Below, one piece after another: positions 52,785 to 64,000 of a DNA stretch of 64,000 nucleotides. Position 1 is the stretch's first letter; each line of letters opens with the position of its first letter. This DNA comes from Magnaporthiopsis rhizophila (lineage: Eukaryota; Ascomycota; Sordariomycetes; Magnaporthales; Magnaporthaceae): positions 35,325 to 99,324 of the forward strand of contig PYSS01000134.1 in the NCBI GenBank assembly GCA_003049465.1, in the 5' to 3' direction. Below the pieces are notes generated by a model. The model saw only the letters and a program-made list of their open reading frames with translations. It had not been told where the DNA came from and searched no databases. The position numbers and the translations under genes are program-made.

Positions 52785-54716
52785 TCAAAAGCTCAGCTCC
52801 CGGACGGCACGGTGCCTGCGCGGGGCAAGAGGAGGGAGCCACATGGCGCCATTGTAGACGGGCGGGGGCACGGTGACGTAGCCCGTGGTGTCGAGCGGGT
52901 TCACGGTGTTGCCGGCGGCGTTGCCGGCGAGCGGGGTGCCCGCCTTCGCGCAGGCGGCCTGCTGGTCGGCGGGGAAGGTCTTGCCGCGCAGGCGCTCGGG
53001 GGCCTCGACGATGGTGGCGGTCAGGCCCATCTCGACGTGCCACTCGATGTGGCAGTGGAACAGGAAGACTCCGGGGTTGGTGGCCTTGAAGCGCAGAACG
53101 GCGTACGAGTTGGCGTTGATGTGGACGACGTCGCGCATGGGCGGCTTCCTGTTGTAGCCGTGCGGGTGTCCCGGCCAGACGCCGGCGTTGGACGCGGGCC
53201 TCTCGAGCACCTGGAAGTGGTGGCCGTGCAGGTGGAAGGGGTGGATGGCGGCGTCGATGTTGTTGACGACGATGTCGACCACCTGGCCGTAGGGCACGAT
53301 GAAGGGGATCACCTGGCCGTAGACGGTGGGGTTGGTGTTGTGCTCGCCCACGGTCGCGGCCGTGTACAGCGTGGGCGTCTTCTGCTGGATGTAGGTCTGG
53401 TTGTTGAAGCAGGCGCGCGGGATGCCGTTGACGTCGCGGCAGAACGTAAAGTCCAGCTTGATGACCTGGTTGGCCATCGGCAGGATGTCGGCGCCGTCAA
53501 AGGGCTTCAGGTGCGCGTCGTTGTGCGGCCTCCACTTGGGCACGACGAGCTGGGTCAGGGGCTTCTTCTTGTCCATGACCAGGTGGCCGGTGAAGTTGAG
53601 GGGCCAGACCGGGTTGACCTCGAAGTCCCTGTTCTGGTCGAGCGAGAAGAGGATGGGGTAGTTGCGCGAGTCGCGGTCGATGCAGCTGATGAGCACGTCG
53701 AAGCGCTGCGCCGGCGAGATGCGGATCTGGTAGGCCTGCTCCTGCTTGACGTAGGCGCCGTCGTTCATGATGATCTGCATCGTGTGCGAGTCGAACTGCA
53801 GCATGGCCGACGCGAAGGCCGCGAAGTTGATGACCCGGAACCGGTACGTCTTGCCCTTGACGAAGTTGTACTTGCCATCGCCGCCCTCGTTGACGATGAT
53901 GCTGTTGGGGAAGGGAGGTGCAAAGCGAACGTTGGCGGGGCTCAGCATCGCGCGAACCAGCGGCAGGGTCTCGGAGTGGTACCTAGGTAGGCATAGGATG
54001 ACCCATGTTAGCTAAATCTGAATCCGATCCTGGGCGCGTCCGAGATCGGCACATCACGTTGAGAGACTTACCAGTCAGAAACAGACAGGATGACCTCCTC
54101 ATCGTACTTGCCCTTGTACGGGTCTTTCGGGTCGTCGATGATGAGCGGGCCGCGCAGGCCGTCAGGGTACTGACCCATGGTGTGCGAGTGGTCTAGCAAG
54201 GAGAGAGGGGCATGTCAGTCAGGGCACTTGTGCACGCATTCGATCGATCGACCAGGGGAAGATATGCATACACCAGTATGTGCCAGGGGCATCAGCCTAT
54301 CATCGATAAACATATATCATGTCAGCATGTTGACCACAGACCAATACCAAGCAGGCATCGTGAGGTTGGATACTTACGAGAAACTTGTATGTCAGGGTGT
54401 CACCAGGCGGCAGGGGACACTGGGTGACGCCAGAGGCGCCATCCATCTCGTTGGTGGAGATCTGGTTGATGCCGTGGAAGTGCAGGCCGGTGGTCTGGTT
54501 GCCCAGGTTGTTCTTGATCTTGACAACGATCGTGTCACCGACCGTGGCACGGATCGGCGGGCAGGGCCACTTGTTGTTGACGCCGATGACGGGCCTCGAG
54601 AAGCCATCAGGGGCCGCCCGGACCCAGTCGATGGTCCAGTCGTACGTGACGGTCGCGGCGCTAACCACGACTCCCAGGCCGGAGACGGCCAGGGTAGCGA
54701 GTGAGGACACACGCAT
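52785..54716 (-). CDS. Secreted multicopper oxidase, Fet3/laccase-like
   Basis: Four exons (54378-54716, 54272-54296, 54072-54192, 52785-53982) join to 560 residues; exon 2 is 25 bp and encodes ADAPGTYWY. Residues 1-20 form a signal peptide. All four copper signatures are intact: HFHG (His79, His81), WYHSH (His123, His125), HPFHLHGH (409-416) and HCHIEWHVEMGL (Cys472). The residue ten after Cys472 is Leu, as in low- to medium-potential oxidases. Sequence around TYDWTIDWVRAAPDG and NEMDG resembles Fet3 and the pigment-linked oxidases. There is no C-terminal membrane span, so the product should be secreted or wall-bound. Substrate (phenols, melanin precursors or Fe2+) is undecided. An upstream in-frame Met at 54746 would lengthen the leader by ten residues. 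Confidence 0.92.
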
Positions 54717-55316
54717 GGCTGCGGTGGTGAGAGGAAAAGATGCCAACTAAAGAATTACTAGGGGATGATCAAATTAAAGGGGGTGATCAACGAGAGGAGA
54801 GAGCCAGCGAACGGAAGCAAGGCCTGTGTCAAGCGAGCGAACACGAGGCGGCGGCCCGGACGAAGACGTCGACCAGGGAGGCGGAGGGGAAGACGAGGAA
54901 GAACCCAGAGAAACCTTTGCGACTGCACGAGTGATGATCTCTCAAGCCATGAACCTTTGGGCGGGGAGAAGGGACGTTTATAACGACATCGACAGTCTGC
55001 TATTTTTTCTCTTCCCACGCTGGACGAGCTGGATGCCAAGCCAATGGACCGCGAACATAGCCAGAAGCAGGTGAGACTGAGCAAAAGCGAGCCACACAGG
55101 CCGCCAAGGCCATGCCACATGTAAGGGCTAGCAGCATCCATGTCCTCGGATTCAAAAAGAGAGCGAGCCGGCCAGCAGGAGGCCCGTTCGAACCGAACGC
55201 TCTTCGCGGGCCCAGGCACCCAGGGTTGTTGGGCTGCGAAAAAGAGCCTGTGGGGCTTGAGGCTGAGATGGCAAGTCAGTGATGAGTAGGGGGACTGTGG
55301 TGGCGTGAGCTGTGAG

Positions 55317-55356
<40 letters not shown>

Positions 55357-58300
55357 CATGGGCCCAAGGCACCCAGCAAAAGCAGCGTCTATTGCTGCAG
55401 GACGGAAGTCCGTTTTTCTGACTTGCGTGCCGTGGGCCGGCGCTCGTGCTGGTTGGCTAGCCAAGCGAGCGCCTGACCCTCCCCCTCTTGGCTGTGCGGT
55501 CTGGACATGGACATGCTGGCGTGCGGATGTTCCGATGCCTATTCCGACATGCACTCACAGGCACGATCTCTAGATCGGTGTGCCCGCGCTTGCTGGGCAC
55601 CAAGGATCCCAAGACTGACCGCCCGCTTTCTATCATCTTGGCTGACCGGTCCCGAACAGCTGGCTAGCTTCTCACGAACAGGGGAGCTCAGGCTTTGGTT
55701 CCGCCAGGAGAGCTGACAGAGGAGCGGGAGTGAGGGGCGGTGTTCCAAGGGATCCCGCCTGTTGACAGGACGCTTCTCTCCTTGCCTCCCTACAGTGTCT
55801 GGTGCACAGCAGGACGGTGAAAGATTGCCAGCAGACATCGAAGCCGGACCATTTTCCACGGCAGGAAGGGAACCCGATGCGGAACCATGTCCTGGGCTGA
55901 CGGGCACTGAACCCCCAGCAAAGCAAGACAGGCGGGGCCTGCACAATGCTGGTGCTGCGCAGAGTTCGTGTCCTCTCAGTGGCGGAACCCATCAGCCCTA
56001 GACTATGGTGCATTGGGTATATCGGAGAATGTGTTGATGCCATCGAGCCGCCGCGTCCGTTGCTCCGAGCATGTAAGACGCAAAAAGCATAAGAGACGAG
56101 GGGCAAAACAAAGAGAGGTGCGTGCACGAGTTTGCTTGTTTACTCAATGAACGGGACTGAGAACTTGGCCTGGCGGGCGCTGTCAACTGGGGCTGGGGCG
56201 TGCGGGTGGCGCTAGCATGGGGATATTTGCGGTCTCGGGCTCTCTCATTGCTTCTTTTCGCTGATCCGCGACATCCACTAGCTCCCATTTGTTTTTCTTT
56301 CTTTCTTTTTTTTCCTGTTCTGTACATGCAAATGCCGGCTAGCGCCTGAGCATGGATAAGCCCGCAAGGGCCGTGTCTTTGCGATGAACACCAGGGGCGA
56401 CGATAAACAGGCCTCATGCAAGTAAGCTTATCGTCGTTTGAGCAAGGAGAAAATGAGTTGTCTTGCAGTTGGAATGGGGATCTGCGGCCATGGCGTTGGA
56501 TCGCGATGTGCAGAGCGCCAGACGAAGTAGGAGGAAGTCCGTTTGCTGTTGCGCCAGCACGGTCGATGCACTGGTCGGAGGGTTGCTGGAGGAAGGGATC
56601 GTGATTGTCAAGCTCCCATCAGAGCTGTCAGAGCTGGTGGGGTGTGGTTGTGACAAGGCGTTGGTGGTGGCTGATTTTTTTTTTTTTTTTTTTTTTTCAT
56701 GTGTCCTGTTTTTCTTGCCATCCGCGGCTGAGACGTTGGGTCTGATGAGGTTAAACTAGGCAGCCGAGTGGATGCCACGTCGAGCTGGCTGAGTAAATTG
56801 ACACTTGTGCAACGGCCCAAAAATAGCCCGCGCCATGGAATTGCTTGTGAAGGGAAGCGCTCATGCACCGTCAAGTAGCTCAAAGGCAGTTGCAATGTGG
56901 GGGCAGGCACATGAGCGAATCAACAGGAGAAGAAAACACATGCTGGCCCAAAACGGCAGCCGTCGGCGACCAAACCCATCGAGTCCCCAATCGCGGGCTT
57001 TCCTGCAAAGGAGCACTGCCTCCTAAAGGCAGCCCAGTACCCCAATTCCAGGGCCCGCCGTCATACGCAGCAGTCTGGGGCCCCATCGGGCGAACCTTGG
57101 ACTGTCCGGCATTATTGGAGTCAAATACCGAGCACCAATCACAGACACTTGCCACCCTCCCTCTCATCGATCGGTCCTGTGCGCCATGGCCAAGACGCGC
57201 CAAGGCAGGAAGCCCAAGCCCGGGTCCGAAGACTCGGGCTGATCTTCATCGCCTGCCGCGCTCCCTGGTAAGGTCTATGCAGGCGCTGCAGCAGCGTGCA
57301 TCCTCCTACTGCACAAGCCATGCAGCCACGCTGCATCCTGCGTTGCACTGCACTTTTGCCCAACATGTGAGGGAGGTCTTGTGGCGGTGGGGAGGAGTGC
57401 TCGGCTCTCACTCTCACTCTCCTCTCGTTCCATCCTCTTATTCCTCAAACGTCCAGCCGGGCACCTAGCGGCTTATAGTCCACCATCACGACTTCCGCAA
57501 GCAAAGCGCCGCTCCCAAACAATGTCTTTGAGCCTTTTGGGGTCAGCCTTCACTGTTCTTATGTATCGTCCCATCACTTGAGATGAAGAGGCCGGAAGAT
57601 ACGAGCACAGGGGAGCCTTGCTTCAGGCTAGGCGGCATTAGGTGTTCCTGGCCGCCCTGAACGCCACCGACGGGGCCCACCAAGCAGCCGAGTCTGCGGA
57701 GATAAAAGGTTCATCAAACTATCGATTCCAAAGCAGCCACTCGCATCATTCTCGAGTCGGGAACGACATCACTACCGGCCAAGAACGGGAAAGCCTGAGC
57801 TGAGAGAAAGCGCAAGTAGCGCCATCATGCGCAAGACATCCAGTCAGAGGGAAATAACAGGAGCGAGTGGCGGTGATCACTTGCCAGCAAACTACCTCGA
57901 CGAAGCCTCACCGTCGCAAGCACCTACTGCATGGGTGCATGCAGCAGCTGCATCTGCATCCCTTCTGCATCTTTACTGCTCACTGCTCACTGCATCCTCT
58001 GGGTCGTTCGAGAGCCACGGCCATGAAGACGCTTGGTAGAGTTCGACCGGTCACTTTTTTCTTCGCCACGCCGAGCGGCGACGGTCAGCGAACGGGTCAA
58101 GGCTATATCTCTTGTTATATCTCCTAGCAAACCAAGCTACAATGCGCGGGCCGCTGCGAAGGAGGGGTGTGAAGGAGAAGCTAATTAGCCTGCCCAAAAA
58201 AAAACGCGCCGGTTTGGCGGAAAAGCCACTAGCTCGTCCGGCCCCGGCGCTAACGGAGAGCGCCAACGCATTCTTGCATTCGACCTCCGGTTTAGGTGCG

Positions 58301-60860
58301 TGTGGACACTGTTCGATACGAGGAATTCATGGATTGGCAGGGCTGGAACCCAGCGGCCGAGACACTCTTATCCCTTTTCCGAAGCTTGCATGTGGGTAAA
58401 AGGTCGGGCCAAGACTTGTGAGCTGTTACCAAGAGAAGGGAGGATGAATGGCACTGAGAAAAAAAAGAAAAAGAAAAAAAAAAGAGACTGTCACAAAAGA
58501 GAGCGGGCTTCAATGGGTGCTCTTGTGCTGCAATAACGGAGTATTGATATGGTTCGTCTCGATTTTGAGGCTGAGGGTGGAAATGAAAGCGGAGGATGTA
58601 TTGTTGATGCTACCGTGGGGTTCCCTGGCGGGTGCTACCGTGTCATCCGACCGTCCAAATGCCGCCTTGGCCTCAACCAATTGATTCAATTCGGTCGCGC
58701 CGCCCTTGTGCTTCCCCTCCCCACCACATTGCAAAGGAGCAGCCTTGTGCGCAGTAACAAGGCCAGCAGTCCGGGCCGACTTGGAAGAAAGAAAAAAAAA
58801 AAGAAGAAAAAAAGGGAAGCTGCTCTCATAGATTGCCTTCACACCACCACGTCCTCCGATAACGGTTTCCCGGACGAGAGGGTGTGCTCCATTCCTCGAC
58901 CTAGTCGTATGCGGGCATGGAAACACGGCATATACATCACACATGCTCCTGGTGAATGAACGACGTCACAGACCATCCATGCTCTCTGCGGTTTTTCTGT
59001 GCTCCCCCAAAAAGAGCAGACATCTGGTGGGTAAACGTACTGTACGCCGGGCCCGAGCTGCTGGTACCACAGCGTCTCTGGGGCGGATGCTGACATCCCA
59101 GGGCCCTTCAGGGCGCCTGCCATTTACACTGGGACTGTGGCTGCCCGCGCCGCTTTCGGGTGGCTGCGTTGATGATGATATGGCGTTTATATATATGTGT
59201 GAAAAAGGATATTTGCCATCGTTCTGGGGAAACACGACATATCAGCCACCTGGACATTATTTGTTCGGCTGGTTTGTAGTCTTATATCCAGCTGTAGAGG
59301 AATAGTGACTATGATTTACAGGAAAACATGTCTCCGATAATAGAAACCCGTGTGCTTTACTCGGAGTCTTGTTCTCGCCAGCCATGTTACCAAGTCCCGA
59401 AAGGACATCAGGATCACAAAGCCACATGGCCCAGGTCAAAACTTTAGCCACCTGATAGTATGAGCAGCAGAGGCTCCGCCTCACGAGTTCCCCGTCGAAC
59501 CAATACCCGATAGATATTTATGGTGATGGGCGCCTGTACGACACCAGTCTACGACACCAGTCACAAGGGGCCTCCTGGAACCATCGAGTAGGCAGGACCT
59601 GGCTCCCGCGTCATGTCCCGCCGTGTTTCTATTCCGTGGGATGTCCAAGAGAAGCTGTGATGGAAGGGCTTTCATATCAGTTCATATCCTTCGTGTGCCG
59701 CGCCCAAGTCTAGCCGGACAGCCTCTGAAGTCCGAGTGCCATCCTCACGAGCCAGGAGGCGAGCAAAGGGCAGTAGTATCCCAACGATAAAGAGAATATG
59801 GGCTAAAAGAGGCCACTGACCCGCCCTTATTGGCCTGTATCCTATGAGATAGATATCCGATTTCCGAGGAGTACCTCCCTAACACCAATGATACAAGAAC
59901 CCGACACGCTCGGCTCGGCTACTTGATGGCAGCTTTTTTTTCGCGTCGAGTTTACTAGCTCGTCCGAAAAGTGCGAGCCCAGCCTCTCTCGCATTAACCA
60001 CAGAGGAAGCAAGAGGAGGCCCGAATAAATACTAGAAGTCGCAGTTCAGTCGGTAACTGCCGTAGATCGACATACCTGCTGCGTAGCTGGAGGATCTCTC
60101 TGCCTACACAGTCTACCCGTATGGTTTGCGTCCCGAATAGAATCCGAATAGAATCCATCACGTGGATTGGATATCTCCTACGCTTGTTCACGACCCATGT
60201 TCCCTGGCAGCTATGGGGACGGGGCTTAGAGACACTGGTTCTACATGATCCGAGATGTGAAAGGCCACATGGCGTGGTACTCGCGCGAGGCCTGCAACCC
60301 ACCAGGATGTTGGTGCCTGATGTTGCTTCGTCTGGGTGGTCGGATAGTCGGCATCGCGACGTGGCAGGGTTGAAATAAGAATGATTATCATCAGCGTGGA
60401 AGTGATAGAGGCTCTTCCCGCCAGATCTCCGGGTATCCCGTTTCGTCACTCTAGGGAACGGTATCGCTCCAATTAGTGTCTGGCTCACCAAAGGTGGAAG
60501 AATCGACATCAAACGAAGGGTGCCGCAGTCTGTTCTGCAACTTTCGTTCAGCTCCCACGATTCGAGGAGCGAGAACGGCGGAGTCAATGGTAGGTGAGTT
60601 ACCCGTGGATGCGCAAAATGTAGAGAAAAGGCAGCAAGTAAAGCAATGTATATCTTCCGCTGAATCTCCAAGAACAGCACGTATACGCAATGTCAAACAA
60701 CGACGAGCTACCTACTCCCTAGAGTGATCTCGAATAACGCCAATAAATCACATCCTGACCCTGTTTGATACAACGAGAATTGATCAGAGTCTCGACATTG
60801 GACCAAGCTAATGACGACATGCCCGCTCCGAATAGCCCCAAATAGCCCCGAGTATCCGCA
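54717..60860. other. Gene-poor 6.1 kb region
   Basis: Between the multicopper oxidase start and the PRP6 stop. It contains a TG repeat, T-run 56678-56698, A-rich stretches near 58460-58485 and 58788-58815, and moderately AT-rich DNA. The longest frame (59994-60680, minus, 228 codons) has no motif and non-coding-like composition. The oxidase promoter lies at the left end. Confidence 0.4.
55319..55353. repeat. (TG)n microsatellite
   Basis: Seventeen or so TG units upstream of the multicopper oxidase gene, about 600 bp from its start. Confidence 0.95.
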
Positions 60861-63776
60861 TCAGCTCTGCAGCGAGGCCGCAACAAGCTTGAGCACCTCC
60901 TCGACCGACTTCCTCGCGTTCCGGGGGTCCTTGGCGATGGCCTGCCAGTGTTCGCCGTGGCGCGGGTCGCTGGAGACGCACTTGGCCACCACGTCGGCGC
61001 GCTTCTCGTCGGTGCCGTGCTGCATCAGGAAGCGGTAATACCACGCCCACGAGTCGCCGGCGTCGGCGTCGAGCACGAGCGCCTTCTCGAACCAGGACTG
61101 GGCCCGCTCCAGCTTGCGCTCGCCCCAAAAGATGCGCGCCACGGCCACGAACAGGCCCGGGTCGTTGTCCACCTGCTTGATGGCCTCGAGGCTGAGCGGC
61201 TTGCGCTGCGTCCGCGGCTCCAGGTGCCAGATGCGCTCGCTCCACAGCAGCCCGCTCTTGGGCATCTGCCGCAGCGCCGTCGCCATCAGGTTCTTGGCCT
61301 GCGCCAGGTTGCCCGCCCGCCGCTCCACCCGGATCAGCTCGCACCAGAGCTCGGGCGACTTGGGCACCGCCTGCCGCGCCCGATCCAGCACGCTGCGCGC
61401 CTTGACCACGTTGCCCGACCGCTCCTCGAGCCGCGAGTAGAGCAGCCACAGCGGAACCGAAGACGGCACCGCCTTGACCCCCGTGCCGTACGCCTCCCTG
61501 GCCTGTGCCACCTTGCCCATGTCCTCGTAGATCTGGCCCTTCATCATCCACAGCTTAGGCGCCGCCGGGAACAGCTGCAGCGCCTCCAGCACCTGCTCCA
61601 GTGCGGCGTCGTTGTTGCCCAGCTGCCGCTCGTAGGCCACGCTCCGCATCCAGACCCGGTCCGTCGGCGCGTTCTGCCGTGCTGTGCCCAGGAGCTTCTG
61701 GGCCTGCTCGACCTCGTCGTGGTCCGCCTCCAGCTTGACCGCCGCCAGCCAGATGTCCTCGTTGTTCTGGTTCTGCTGGAACGCCCGGCCCAGCACGAGC
61801 CGTGCCTCGTGCAGCTGGCCGGCCAGCAGCCGCTCCTTGGCCAGCATCATCCACAGCACCTCGCTGTGCGGGCAGGCCTCGACCGCCTTCTCCAGGACCT
61901 GATATAGCGCCTCCTTGGTCCCGTGGTTGCGTTCTAGGTCCACCGCGGCAAGCCACAGCGTCTTGCTGGTGACGAAAACTCGCAGGGCGTAGGCGTACAT
62001 GGCCCGCGCCGTCGCGAATTTGCCCCGGTTGATGCTGGCTCGCGCGTCCTCCATCCACGTCTCCTTCCGGTCGTCATCCTCATCCAGCCCCCAGCCGAGC
62101 GTTTGCTCAATGATGTCCTTGCACGTCGCCACGGCTCCCTCTTCCTCGCACTTCTCCGCCTCGGCGATCCATTCTTCCCGTTTGGGCATGGCCGACACCT
62201 GCGCCAGTTTGGCAACGGCATTCTTCATGATGGTAACGGTTCCGTCGGTCTGCTCCTGCAGGCGGGCGGCAGCGATCCAGATCTCGTGCGAGGTGGGGAT
62301 GGCCTTGCGCGCCTTGTTCAGCACTGCCCTGGCGCCGTTGGCCGTCTCGAGGCGGGCTAGAGCGAGCCAAAGGTCGATCGAGGCGGGAATCAGCTCGGTG
62401 GCCTTGGCCAAGAGCAGACGCGCATTGTCCGGATCTTCCTCGAGGTTGACAGCCTCCTTCCACAGCGCTTCTGATTCGGGGATGTGGTCCAGTGCGCGAC
62501 GGATCACCCTCTTCTTGGACATGGGATCCGACTCAAGCTTCATGGCCTCGACCCAGAGCCTGACGGACATGCTATTGGCCTTGATGGCGTCTGCGGCGAT
62601 GATCTTGGCGTTGCGGCCCTCGTTCAGCCTGATGTTCTCAAGCCAGAGATCCTCGCTTTTGGGGCACTGCTTGCAACCTCGCGCCACCAGATTCCTTGCC
62701 GCGCCGAACTTGCCCGCCAGCTCCTCCACACGCGCCGCGGCGATCCAGCTCGGCGCGTTGGTCGCGTTCGACTCGGTGGCGGACTTGAGCAGCTTCCGCG
62801 CAAACTCGACGTCTCCCACGCTGACCTGCTCGGCAGATTCCAATTTGCTCAAGGACGTGAGATAGCCTTTGGGGTCGACGGTGCTCGCCGTGCCAACCGA
62901 GCTGGCCAGTCCGCTGGCCTGCGAAGCCTGGTCGAGCCTGGACTGGAGGACCTTGTCTCGTGCGGCGCCGATCTTGGCAAAATTCGTGACGGTGCCGTCG
63001 CCGTTGGAGGAGCTGGCGCCGGCCCCGTCGTTGCCGACGGTGGTCGTCATCTCGGTCGAGTCGCGCGCGGCGGCCAATACGCTGTCGGGCACGGCGTAGA
63101 AGCGCTGGTGGGCGGCTGTCCTGGCGCGCTTGTTCTTGCCGGTAAAATCCTTTGCCTCGGGGAGATTCGCCCACTCGTCGTCGGTGACGCTGCCGAGGGC
63201 GCGCTTGAGGTCGGCAAACTGGTGCTGGATCTTGGGGTTCTTGCGCTCGTACTCTTCCCTCTCAGCTTGCTCGCGAGCTTCCCTATTCGTCAGACCGCTC
63301 AGGTTGGTAATCTGTTCATCTGGCAAGATATTCGATAAACCATGTGATTGCGCCACGAATCCTTGGCAGCGACGGGGACGGGGAGAGATCGCGTATGGGC
63401 TGGAGAAGTCAACTAACCTCTGCTTCTGTCGGCGCTTGGCCATTTTGTCATCTACGCTCTTCCATATGCGGTCTGCCTCCTCGTCATCCTTGTCATAAAT
63501 ACCGCCCGAGAAGAGGCCGGTCTCGTTGTCGGGGTCCTGATAGCGGCCATCGTCGTCGTCGTCGTTGTCGGCACCTTTTGCATCCCTGCCGCCTTTCTTA
63601 TCGGTGATGCCGAGCTGGGCCGAGCGTTTCGCGACAGCCTCCTTTATCTGGTCCTCGCTGGGTCCTTCTCGGGCAGGGCCCAGATCCGATCGTGTCGTGA
63701 ATCCCGTCGCACCACGGCCCAGGCCCGCGACGTAGTTCTCGGGAGCCGGTTGGCTCAAAAACGAGAGGTTGGACAT
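60861..63776 (-). CDS. PRP6: Pre-mRNA splicing factor PRP6 (U4/U6.U5 tri-snRNP)
   Basis: Two exons (63418-63776 and 60861-63282) join to 926 residues. The start MSNLSFLSQPAPENYVAGLG with GRGATGFTTRSDLG is the PRP1 N-terminal domain. An acidic Asp run and DNETGLFSG follow, then KRRQKQR joined to EAREQAEREEYE by splicing. From about 280 onward come some fifteen helical HAT/TPR-type repeats (for example LWLENIRLN, LWVEAMKLE, ALWKEAVNLEED, IWLAAVKLEAD, LWLLYSRLEE). PRP6 bridges U5 and U4/U6 in the tri-snRNP in the nucleus. The 135-bp intron is a multiple of three with no stop, so failure to splice would insert 45 residues. An in-frame ATG at 63938 could add 54 residues but lies outside the conserved start. 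Confidence 0.95.
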   Translation of the reverse strand: MSNLSFLSQPAPENYVAGLGRGATGFTTRSDLGPAREGPSEDQIKEAVAKRSAQLGITDKKGGRDAKGADNDDDDDGRYQDPDNETGLFSGGIYDKDDEEADRIWKSVDDKMAKRRQKQRLVDFSSPYAISPRPRRCQGFVAQSHGLSNILPDEQITNLSGLTNREAREQAEREEYERKNPKIQHQFADLKRALGSVTDDEWANLPEAKDFTGKNKRARTAAHQRFYAVPDSVLAAARDSTEMTTTVGNDGAGASSSNGDGTVTNFAKIGAARDKVLQSRLDQASQASGLASSVGTASTVDPKGYLTSLSKLESAEQVSVGDVEFARKLLKSATESNATNAPSWIAAARVEELAGKFGAARNLVARGCKQCPKSEDLWLENIRLNEGRNAKIIAADAIKANSMSVRLWVEAMKLESDPMSKKRVIRRALDHIPESEALWKEAVNLEEDPDNARLLLAKATELIPASIDLWLALARLETANGARAVLNKARKAIPTSHEIWIAAARLQEQTDGTVTIMKNAVAKLAQVSAMPKREEWIAEAEKCEEEGAVATCKDIIEQTLGWGLDEDDDRKETWMEDARASINRGKFATARAMYAYALRVFVTSKTLWLAAVDLERNHGTKEALYQVLEKAVEACPHSEVLWMMLAKERLLAGQLHEARLVLGRAFQQNQNNEDIWLAAVKLEADHDEVEQAQKLLGTARQNAPTDRVWMRSVAYERQLGNNDAALEQVLEALQLFPAAPKLWMMKGQIYEDMGKVAQAREAYGTGVKAVPSSVPLWLLYSRLEERSGNVVKARSVLDRARQAVPKSPELWCELIRVERRAGNLAQAKNLMATALRQMPKSGLLWSERIWHLEPRTQRKPLSLEAIKQVDNDPGLFVAVARIFWGERKLERAQSWFEKALVLDADAGDSWAWYYRFLMQHGTDEKRADVVAKCVSSDPRHGEHWQAIAKDPRNARKSVEEVLKLVAASLQS

Positions 63777-64000
63777 CTTGGAGGTCGTTGCGGGAGGTCG
63801 AGAGCCCAGCACGGCGATGCTGCGGAACGTTGTGCGGGAAAGCGCGGTTCGCGGCGCGGTGTGTTTTCTGCTTGCCTGGCCAGAATCCAAAGATTTCGAT
63901 TCACCTTGAAATGCATCGCAGTCCCCACCTTTCTGCACGTTGCGGCCCCACTAGTGCCTTGCTGCTAGCGCGACCCGTTGCAAAAAAAAAAAAAAAAAAA
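63777..64000. promoter_or_regulatory. PRP6 upstream region, ends in A-run
   Basis: Leader and promoter DNA of PRP6. The last 17 bases of the window (63984-64000) are all A, a homopolymer cut by the window edge. Confidence 0.4.

Noticed and set aside
52812..53990. 392-codon open frame on the plus strand opposite the multicopper oxidase
   Set aside because: It is the antisense shadow of a GC-rich gene: its composition mirrors the codon bias of the oxidase and it has no domain.
59994..60680. 228-codon minus-strand frame in the gene desert
   Set aside because: No recognisable motif, weak codon bias and no conserved start; kept as unsupported.
60948..61907. 319-codon plus-strand frame
   Set aside because: Antisense to the PRP6 repeats; arises from GC-rich third positions.
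1..64000. CRISPR arrays, bacterial operons or tRNA genes
   Set aside because: The window is eukaryotic; the repeats are simple microsatellites, and I found no sequence with convincing tRNA A and B boxes by eye.

Overview
The window is nuclear DNA of a filamentous ascomycete, most likely a Sordariomycete related to Neurospora. Genes are separated by long intergenic stretches, carry short introns with GTRNGY/YAG borders, and have GC-rich third codon positions. The core of the window is a Neurospora-type quinic acid (qa) cluster. A 17-N gap inside a CT repeat (45285-45301) marks it as draft assembly. Intron-exon structures below were worked out by eye from reading frame, splice borders and family conservation.

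Layout. 1-3.8 kb: an unknown small membrane-anchored protein and a TRAP-alpha/IRC22-like ER protein. 4.3-18.4 kb: the qa cluster, in the order permease qa-y (-), repressor qa-1S (-), activator qa-1F (+), a wrecked qa-x/qutG phosphatase-like gene (-), catabolic dehydroquinase qa-2 (+), a wrecked C-terminal piece of qa-4 dehydroshikimate dehydratase (-), quinate dehydrogenase qa-3 (+). 19.7-20.5 kb: a decayed FrsA-like alpha/beta hydrolase. 21.2-29.4 kb: NPR2 (TORC1 control), a mitochondrial tyrosyl-tRNA synthetase of the CYT-18 type, SDH4 (complex II anchor) and a HET-domain protein. 32.5-41.8 kb: a TAM/LaeA-like methyltransferase, YTH1 (CPSF30), a DUF1776 protein, a second methyltransferase with an apparent one-base frame break, and an amidase. 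48.1-49.8 kb: an F-box-like cysteine-rich protein. 52.8-54.7 kb: a secreted Fet3-like multicopper oxidase. 60.9-63.8 kb: splicing factor PRP6. The stretches 41.8-48.1, 49.8-52.8 and 54.7-60.9 kb hold microsatellites but no gene I can support.

How the genes work together. QA-Y imports quinate, QA-3 oxidises it to 3-dehydroquinate and QA-2 dehydrates that to 3-dehydroshikimate. QA-1F (zinc cluster) activates the genes and QA-1S represses by restraining QA-1F. The step that would commit carbon to protocatechuate (QA-4) exists here only as a broken fragment, and the accessory qa-x gene is also broken. The cluster as it stands therefore ends at dehydroshikimate, the metabolite shared with aromatic amino acid synthesis. 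This half-decayed but still regulated cluster is the most notable observation. Three decayed genes lie within about 7.4 kb (13.1-20.5 kb), while their neighbours are intact.
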